Origin: Nocardioides sp. BGMRC 2183
GTDB lineage: Bacteria; Actinomycetota; Actinomycetes; Propionibacteriales; Nocardioidaceae
Length of the DNA stretch: 37,048 nt
NCBI GenBank assembly: GCA_008123405.1
Contig: VSSA01000028.1
Coordinates: 1 to 37,048 of the forward strand
Direction: 5' to 3'
Below the pieces are notes generated by a model that ran no database searches, was not told the DNA's origin, and saw nothing but the letters and a program-made list of their open reading frames with translations. Position 1 is the stretch's first letter, and each line of letters begins with the position of its first letter. A program made the translations under genes and the position numbers. This document shows positions 32,119-37,048 of this stretch, piece by piece.

Positions 32119-33611
32119 GCCACGCCACCACGGCCGACGCACGGCCGGCCGGCAACCCGACCCTGGAGCCGCTCGGCGGACCGACACTGGCCCAGCAGCT
32201 CGCTGCCTTCGCGGGCCACAGCGCGCGGTACGGCGTACCGGAGGAGGTGGTGCGCTCGGTGGGACAGCGCACCCTCGACGTACTCGGCCTCTGCGTGGCA
32301 GCGCACCGACTGCCGACCAGCGCCGCCGCCATCGCCCACATCCTGGATCAGGGCGGTCACCCGCAGGCCACGATCGTCGGCGAGCCGACCAGGGTCGGCG
32401 CCGCCCAGGCCGCCTTCGTCAACGGTGTGCTGGCGCACTCCCTCGATTACGACGACACCCACCTGCCCTCCGTGCTGCACCCCAGCGCGAGCGTGATCCC
32501 GGCGGCCCTCGCCGCCGCCGAGCATGCGGGTGCCTCCGGCGAGCTGACGGTCCGCGCGATCGCCGTCGGTCTCGAGGTCGCGGTCCGGCTCGGGATGGCC
32601 GGCTACGACGCCGACCTGGGCAACTCCGTCTTCTTCGAGCACGGGCAGCACGCCACCTCGATAACCGGCGCGATGGGCTCCGCGGTGGCGGCCGCGCTGG
32701 CCTACGGCCTCGACGAGCAGGGCATCGTCGACGCGCTCGGACTGACCGCGTCGATGGCGTCCGGTGTGATCGAGGCGAACCGCACCGGCGGCACCGTGAA
32801 GCGGCTGCACTGCGGCCTCGCCGCGCAGGCGGGGGTGAACGCGGCGCAGCTGGTCCGGCGCGGATTCACCGGGCCACCGACGGTGCTCGAGGGGAGGTTC
32901 GGCTTCTTCGAGGCCTGGCTGCACGGCCAGTACGTCGCCACCGCCGTCACCGACGGCCTGGGCGCTGACTGGTCGGTGCCTGGGATCTTCTTCAAGCCCT
33001 ATCCGGCCAACCACTTCACCCACACCACCGTCGACGCCGGGCGCGCCTTCCGCGAGCTGGGCGTCACCGCTGCCGACGTGGCCCGGGTGGTCGTCGGAGT
33101 CGCCGGGTCGACGGTGCGCACCATCGGCGAGCCGATCGCGGTGAAGCGCGCCCCCGAGACCGGCTACCAGGCTCAGTTCTCCGGGCCCTACGCCTTCGTC
33201 ACCGGCCTGCTCGGCGGCGGGGGCCTGGGCGCCGGACTCGACGACTACACCGACGCGCTCGCGCAGGATCCGGTGCGCCGGGAGCTGATGGCGAAGGTCG
33301 TCGTCGTCGCTGACGAGCGCTGCGGGGCGATCTATCCGTTCCAGTTCCCGGCCGTGGTCACCCTGACCACCACCACCGGCGAGGTCCTGGTCCAGGAGGT
33401 GCTCACCAATCGCGGCGGGCCCGCCCGGCCGCTCTCCGAGGAGGAGCTGGCCACGAAGTTCCGCGACAACGTCGCGGGCCGACTCGACGCGGCGGCCGCC
33501 GAGGCGATCCGCGCCGACGTCCTCGCGCTGCACACGACGACCGACCTGGCCGCCGTACTGGCTCCGCTGTCGACGTTCCGCAGCGGCTCCACCGAAGGAG
33601 AGCACCTGTGA
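32115..33611 (+). CDS. MmgE/PrpD family protein
   Basis: The 498-residue protein is a full-length MmgE/PrpD member, the family of 2-methylcitrate dehydratase, cis-aconitate decarboxylase and iminodisuccinate epimerase-like enzymes. The N-terminal helical domain contains the signature NGVLAHSLDYDDTHLPS (about residues 97-113) and AIAVGLEVAVRLG. The central GGTVKRLHCGLAAQAGVNAA and the second-domain FFKPYPANHFTHTTVDA are typical. It starts by ATGA overlap with the cyclase gene and ends by GTGA overlap with the amidohydrolase gene. It probably dehydrates, decarboxylates or isomerises a polycarboxylate-like intermediate. Assigning it to methylcitrate metabolism is not supported, since no prpB or prpC is nearby. 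Confidence 0.92.
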   Translation: MSHATTADARPAGNPTLEPLGGPTLAQQLAAFAGHSARYGVPEEVVRSVGQRTLDVLGLCVAAHRLPTSAAAIAHILDQGGHPQATIVGEPTRVGAAQAAFVNGVLAHSLDYDDTHLPSVLHPSASVIPAALAAAEHAGASGELTVRAIAVGLEVAVRLGMAGYDADLGNSVFFEHGQHATSITGAMGSAVAAALAYGLDEQGIVDALGLTASMASGVIEANRTGGTVKRLHCGLAAQAGVNAAQLVRRGFTGPPTVLEGRFGFFEAWLHGQYVATAVTDGLGADWSVPGIFFKPYPANHFTHTTVDAGRAFRELGVTAADVARVVVGVAGSTVRTIGEPIAVKRAPETGYQAQFSGPYAFVTGLLGGGGLGAGLDDYTDALAQDPVRRELMAKVVVVADERCGAIYPFQFPAVVTLTTTTGEVLVQEVLTNRGGPARPLSEEELATKFRDNVAGRLDAAAAEAIRADVLALHTTTDLAAVLAPLSTFRSGSTEGEHL

Positions 33612-35086
33612 CCGAGTACGACCTCCTGCTGACCAACCTCACCGCTGTCCTGCCGGGCCACGACGCGCCCCAAGCTGTCGACCTCGCTGTCAAGGACGGC
33701 AGGTTCGCACAGATCCAGCCCGGCATCGATCCAGCCTCGGCTGCCCGCGTCGTCGACGGTGGCGGCCGGATCGCGTTCCCCGGTGTGGTGGACGCCCACC
33801 AGCACTGGGGCATCTACAACCAGCTGCCCGAGGACGTCGCCAGCGAGTCCCGCGCCTGCGCGCAGGGTGGGGTGACCACGTCGCTCTCCTACATGCGCAC
33901 CGGGCAGTACTACCTCAACAAGGGTGGTGCGTACGCCGACTTCTTCCCTGAGGTCCTCGCCCTGACCGAGGGGCGGGCGCTGGTCGACTACGCCTATCAC
34001 CTGGCACCGATGAGCAAGGAGCAGATCGGCGAGATCGGCTCCCTGGTGACCGACCACGGCGTGACCTCGTTCAAGGTCTTCATGTTCTACGGCTCCCACG
34101 GCCTGCACGGTCGCTCGTCGGACCAGTCGGCATTCCTGATGACCCCCGACGGCGAACGCTACGACTACGCCCACTTCGAGTTCGTCATGCGCGGCATCCA
34201 GCAGGCCCGCGAGGAGAATCCGGAGATCGCCGACCACATCTCGCTCTCCCTGCACTGCGAGACCGCCGAGATCATGGCGGCCTACACGACGATGGTCGAG
34301 CAGGACGGCACCTTGAGCGGGTTGCCCGCCTACTCCGCCTCACGCCCTCCGCACTCGGAGGGGCTCGCCGTCACCATCGCCTCCTACCTGGCGCACGAGA
34401 CGGGCCTGCCGACGATCAACCTGCTGCACCTGACCTCGCGCAAGGCGGTCGAGGCGGCACTGCGGATGGCGACGGCGTTCCCCCACATCGACTTCCGTCG
34501 TGAGGTCACCGTCGGTCACCTGCTCGCCGACTGCGACAGCGCCCACGGTGTCGGCGGCAAGGTGAACCCGCCGCTGCGACCACGCGAGGACGTCGAGGCG
34601 CTCTGGTCCTACCTGCTCGACGGCACGATCGACTGGGTCGTCTCCGACCACGCCTGCTGCAAGGAGGAGCTGAAGTTCGGCGAGCCGTCCGACGACGTTT
34701 TCCTTGCGAAGTCGGGCTTCGGTGGTGCGGAGTACCTGCTCGCCGGCATGGTCAGCGAGGGCGGCCGCCGCGGACTTCCCTACGGTCGGATCGCCGAACT
34801 GACCGCGACCAACCCGGCCGCCCGATACGGGCTGGGCGAGCGGAAGGGAGCGATCGCTGTCGGCCTCGACGCCGACCTCGCCCTCGTCGACGACCATCAC
34901 CGCTGGACGGTGCGCGCCGCCGACTCCCTCTCGACCCAGGAGTACACCCCGTTCGAGGGCACCGAGCTCACCGCCAAGGTGACCGACACGTTCCTGCGCG
35001 GCGAGCAGATCATGACTTCCGGTGTGGTCACCGACGCGCCACCGACCGGTCGGTTCCTGCGGCGCCCGGCGACGCCCCTCGGCTGA
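33608..35086 (+). CDS. Dihydropyrimidinase/dihydroorotase-type amidohydrolase
   Basis: The 492-residue protein is a cyclic amidohydrolase with a complete binuclear metal site: H64 and H66 in DAHQHWG, the lysine expected to be carbamylated K156 in TSFKVFMFYG, H216 in LSLHCETA, H274 in NLLHLTS and D347 in VVSDHACC. It resembles hydantoinase, dihydropyrimidinase and allantoinase, which hydrolyse cyclic amides or ureides. The start is GTG 33608, overlapping the preceding stop, with GAAGGAG upstream. Together with the cyclase-family hydrolase it suggests the substrate is or becomes a cyclic amide. The exact ring is unknown. No pyrimidine or allantoin pathway genes are nearby. Confidence 0.92.
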   Translation: MTEYDLLLTNLTAVLPGHDAPQAVDLAVKDGRFAQIQPGIDPASAARVVDGGGRIAFPGVVDAHQHWGIYNQLPEDVASESRACAQGGVTTSLSYMRTGQYYLNKGGAYADFFPEVLALTEGRALVDYAYHLAPMSKEQIGEIGSLVTDHGVTSFKVFMFYGSHGLHGRSSDQSAFLMTPDGERYDYAHFEFVMRGIQQAREENPEIADHISLSLHCETAEIMAAYTTMVEQDGTLSGLPAYSASRPPHSEGLAVTIASYLAHETGLPTINLLHLTSRKAVEAALRMATAFPHIDFRREVTVGHLLADCDSAHGVGGKVNPPLRPREDVEALWSYLLDGTIDWVVSDHACCKEELKFGEPSDDVFLAKSGFGGAEYLLAGMVSEGGRRGLPYGRIAELTATNPAARYGLGERKGAIAVGLDADLALVDDHHRWTVRAADSLSTQEYTPFEGTELTAKVTDTFLRGEQIMTSGVVTDAPPTGRFLRRPATPLG

Positions 35087-35100
35087 GGGCAGGAGCTGAG

Positions 35101-36114
35101 ATGAACGACGTGACACGAGCCGTCGTCGTCGCGCGCACGCCCGACGGTCCCCCGGCGCCCGAGGATTTCGAGGTCGTCGAGGTGCCGATCGCCGCCGCCG
35201 TGGAGGACCAGGTGGTGGTCCGCGTCGACGTACTCTCCCTCGATCCGTATCTGCGATCGCTCCTCGGTGGTGCCCACCTCGACGACCCACCGGTCGCCCC
35301 GGGTCAGGTCGTCCCGGGCCGCTCGGTCGCCACTGTGGTGGAGTCCCGGTCCACCGAGGTCCCGGTCGGCGCGACGGTGCTCGCCGAGACCGGGTGGCGC
35401 GAGCTGGCGGTCCTCCCCGCCGCAGCCGTCTCGCCCGTCTCCGTCCCCGACGGCGTGCCGGACTCCGCGATGCTCGGGCCTTTGGGCATGCCCGGCTTGA
35501 CCGCCTACGCCGCCCACGTCCGTCACCTCACGCCGGGCGCCGGTGAGACGGTCGTCGTCGGCTCGGCCACCGGCGGCGTCGGCTCCGTCGCCGGCCACCT
35601 GGCCTCGCTGGCCGGGGCTCGCACGATCGGCATCGTGGGCAACGCGACCAAGGTCGAGCTGGCCCGTTCCCTCGGCTATGACGAGGTCGTGGTCCGCACC
35701 GCACCGGACTGGGTGGAGGCGCTGCACGCGGCGAGCCCCGACCGGGTCGACTGCTACCTGCACATGGGCGACCAGGCCACCCTGGACGGAGTCGTGGAGC
35801 ATCTCGCCGTCGGTGCCCGCGTCTCCCTCTGCGGTCTGATCGACCAGTCCAACGGGGCTCCACCGACCCGGCTGCGCGCAGGTGCCTTGATGGCCGCGCG
35901 CGCCACGGTCCACGGGATGGTGGTCCACGACCATGCCGACCTGGCCGCCGACCACGTCGACCGGGTCGCCGCGCTCCTGGCAACCCGTCGGCTCACTCTC
36001 CTCGAGGACCGCTACAGCGGACTCGAGTCCGCCGGCGCAGCATTCGCCGCACTCATGTCCGGCCGCAACCGCGGCAAGGTCGTCGTCGCCGTGTCGAAGG
36101 AGTCGCAGTCATGA
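35101..36114 (+). CDS. MDR-family NADP-dependent oxidoreductase (CurA/alkenal reductase-like)
   Basis: The 337-residue protein belongs to the zinc-independent medium-chain dehydrogenases of the 2-alkenal/prostaglandin/curcumin reductase group. The N-terminal domain lacks the zinc ligands of alcohol dehydrogenases but keeps VDVLSLDPYLRSLL, typical of the group. The Rossmann motif is VVVGSATGGVGSVAGHLASL (about 152-171). LGPLGMPGLTAYA near residue 126 is a group hallmark. Such enzymes reduce conjugated C=C bonds with NADPH. AGGAGCTGAG precedes the ATG at 35101, 14 bp after the amidohydrolase stop. The stop overlaps the SDR start (ATGA), so reduction steps appear coupled. Confidence 0.91.
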   Translation: MNDVTRAVVVARTPDGPPAPEDFEVVEVPIAAAVEDQVVVRVDVLSLDPYLRSLLGGAHLDDPPVAPGQVVPGRSVATVVESRSTEVPVGATVLAETGWRELAVLPAAAVSPVSVPDGVPDSAMLGPLGMPGLTAYAAHVRHLTPGAGETVVVGSATGGVGSVAGHLASLAGARTIGIVGNATKVELARSLGYDEVVVRTAPDWVEALHAASPDRVDCYLHMGDQATLDGVVEHLAVGARVSLCGLIDQSNGAPPTRLRAGALMAARATVHGMVVHDHADLAADHVDRVAALLATRRLTLLEDRYSGLESAGAAFAALMSGRNRGKVVVAVSKESQS

Positions 36115-36923
36115 CCACAGCCACCCATAACGTCGTCATCACCGGCAGCACCAAGGGCATCGGGCGAGCCCTGGCCGCCGAGTTCGCCGCCCGCGGACAC
36201 CAGGTGGTGGTGACCGGCCGTCGCCGCGACGACGTCGATGCGGCCGTCGCCGCCCTGTCCGCGACCGCGGCCGGGAGCGTCCTCGGCAGCACCGTCGAGG
36301 TGAGCGATCCCGACGCTCACGAAGCACTCTGGGAGTTCGCCGTCGGGAAGCTCGGCCGGGTCGACATCTGGGTCAACAACGCTGGGGTCGCCCACACCAC
36401 GGCCCCGATCGTGGCGACCACCCCGGAGGCGGTCCAGGCGATGGTGAGCACCAACATGCTCGGCACGGTGTTCGGCTCGCAGACGGCCGTGCGCGGGATG
36501 ACGGCCCAAGGCGGAGGACGCCTCTTCAACGTCCTCGGTGGCGGCAGCGACGGCCGGATCCGTCCCCACATGGGGGTGTACGGCGCAACCAAGCGCGGCC
36601 TGGACATGTTCACCCGGGCCTTGGTCAAGGAGGTCGACGGCACCGGCGTCACCGTGGGGCAGATTCGACCCGGCATCCTGATCACCGACGGGTGGCTGCG
36701 CGAGGCTGCGGCGGCTCCCGAGCAGGTCAGCAGCCAGCGCAGGATCCTGAACATCCTCACCGACCACGTCGAGGACGTGGCACCCGAGCTGGTCGAGCGG
36801 ATGCTGGCCAGCACCCGCAACGGCGACGAGATCGCCTGGCTGACCACAGGGCGAATGACCCGGCGGTTCCTGACGCCGGGTTTCGCCAAGAAGCACGATG
36901 TGCTGGCCCGCTACGGCCTCTGA
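36111..36923 (+). CDS. Short-chain dehydrogenase/reductase (NYC1/NOL-like serine placement)
   Basis: The 270-residue SDR has the cofactor motif TGSTKGIG (11-18), NNAG (89-92), structural Asn115 and the catalytic pair Tyr157/Lys161 in YGATK. The usual catalytic Ser, 13 residues before Tyr, is Gly144; the nearest Ser is S146 in NVLGGGSDGRIRPHMGVYG. From memory, the same G-x-GS pattern occurs in the chlorophyll b reductase-like (NYC1/NOL) SDR group, so this is more likely a subfamily feature than a defect. TGRRRD after beta-2 suggests NADP(H). It is the last gene of the operon, overlapping the MDR gene by ATGA. It probably oxidises or reduces a hydroxyl/carbonyl in the pathway. Confidence 0.92.
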   Translation: MTTATHNVVITGSTKGIGRALAAEFAARGHQVVVTGRRRDDVDAAVAALSATAAGSVLGSTVEVSDPDAHEALWEFAVGKLGRVDIWVNNAGVAHTTAPIVATTPEAVQAMVSTNMLGTVFGSQTAVRGMTAQGGGRLFNVLGGGSDGRIRPHMGVYGATKRGLDMFTRALVKEVDGTGVTVGQIRPGILITDGWLREAAAAPEQVSSQRRILNILTDHVEDVAPELVERMLASTRNGDEIAWLTTGRMTRRFLTPGFAKKHDVLARYGL

Positions 36924-36961
36924 GCACAGGGCCGCGAGACACGCCGTCGCCCGACCCGCAG

Positions 36962-37048
36962 TCAGGAAGGTGGGTCTGTGCTCGATGGTCGGGTGCCGGT
37001 GGGGTCGGTGGTCCAGGTCTGGCCGTGTGGCCCGTGCCAGGTGTAGGT
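36962..37048 (-). CDS. C-terminal end of a probable DUF222/HNH endonuclease protein (partial)
   Basis: The minus strand is open from the right edge for 28 residues to a TGA at 36964-36962. The reading TYTWHGPHGQTWTTDPTGTR resembles the C-terminal tail of actinobacterial DUF222/HNH-endonuclease proteins (pattern Y-x-W-x-x-P-H-G-x-x-x-x-x-D-x-T-G-T). Only the tail is visible, so the call rests on this short motif. It converges with the SDR operon, 38 bp from its stop. Confidence 0.55.
   Translation of the reverse strand, partial: TYTWHGPHGQTWTTDPTGTRPSSTDPPS

Noticed and set aside
31983-33605. 540-codon minus-strand frame opposite the MmgE/PrpD gene
   Set aside because: Antisense shadow of a fully recognisable PrpD-family gene with no recognisable motif of its own.
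32115-33611. Assignment of the PrpD-family gene to the 2-methylcitrate cycle
   Set aside because: No prpB or prpC homologue nearby and the operon content points elsewhere.
36922-36983. GAGCACAG...CTGTGCTC inverted repeat after the SDR gene
   Set aside because: 8-bp arms separated by 46 nt and overlapping coding ends on both sides; probably chance.
1-37048. tRNA, rRNA, CRISPR, insertion sequence, riboswitch
   Set aside because: Looked for cloverleaf, repeat-spacer, terminal-repeat and conserved leader patterns by eye; none found, though subtle RNA elements could be missed without computation.

Overview
The window is a gene-dense, very GC-rich stretch of an actinobacterial chromosome. GTG starts, 4-nt ATGA/GTGA gene overlaps, and the families present (DUF6325 next to a SHOCT protein, an RDD protein next to an Asp/Leu nonapeptide-repeat protein, DUF2236/MpaB, and a DUF222/HNH-like tail at the right edge) fit Nocardioides or a relative in Propionibacteriales. 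That taxonomic guess rests on content only. I see no rRNA, tRNA, CRISPR, insertion sequence or prophage, and no gene-free gap reaches 300 bp; the largest is about 187 bp.

Layout. 1-3215: a LysR regulator cut by the left edge, divergent from a ferredoxin/NADP reductase (FprA type), then a D-2-hydroxyacid dehydrogenase. 3229-5806: a repeat protein and an RDD membrane protein, divergent from a cardiolipin synthase. 5820-11031: a five-gene minus-strand operon of mostly membrane proteins (DUF389, holin-like/alkaline-phosphatase fusion, 2TM potassium channel, AI-2E exporter, small GNAT), divergent from a SulP/STAS anion transporter. 12889-15773: a PLDc_N-SHOCT protein, two TetR regulators, and a divergent MpaB-like oxygenase under a perfect 11-bp-arm operator. 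15961-21053: nitroreductase plus enoyl-CoA hydratase, a large membrane-DUF4185 fusion, and a cytochrome P450. 21066-22389: a second PLDc_N-SHOCT paralogue, DUF6325 and a SHOCT protein. 22472-28636: catalase, then a LysR regulator divergent from a fused proline dehydrogenase/P5C dehydrogenase. 28596-36923: an FAD oxidoreductase divergent from a six-gene operon.

The most notable region is 28596-36923. A 26-bp intergenic space holds the AT-rich palindrome ATCATATATGAT, which gives a TATGAT -10 hexamer on each strand at leaderless distance from each start codon. It drives a flavoprotein one way and, the other way, a CaiB/BaiF CoA-transferase, PF04199 cyclase/hydrolase, MmgE/PrpD protein, dihydropyrimidinase-type amidohydrolase, zinc-independent MDR reductase and SDR. 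The last four junctions are tightly packed, three of them 4-nt overlaps. This looks like a complete catabolic pathway for an unidentified, probably cyclic or amide-containing, carboxylic acid. No regulator or transporter gene is linked within the window.

A second theme is promoter architecture. Several genes (starts at 2217, 4334, 13272, 30020, 30047) have a TANNNT hexamer 6-8 nt before the start codon and no Shine-Dalgarno sequence, as expected for leaderless transcripts, while others have a clear GGAGG-type site.
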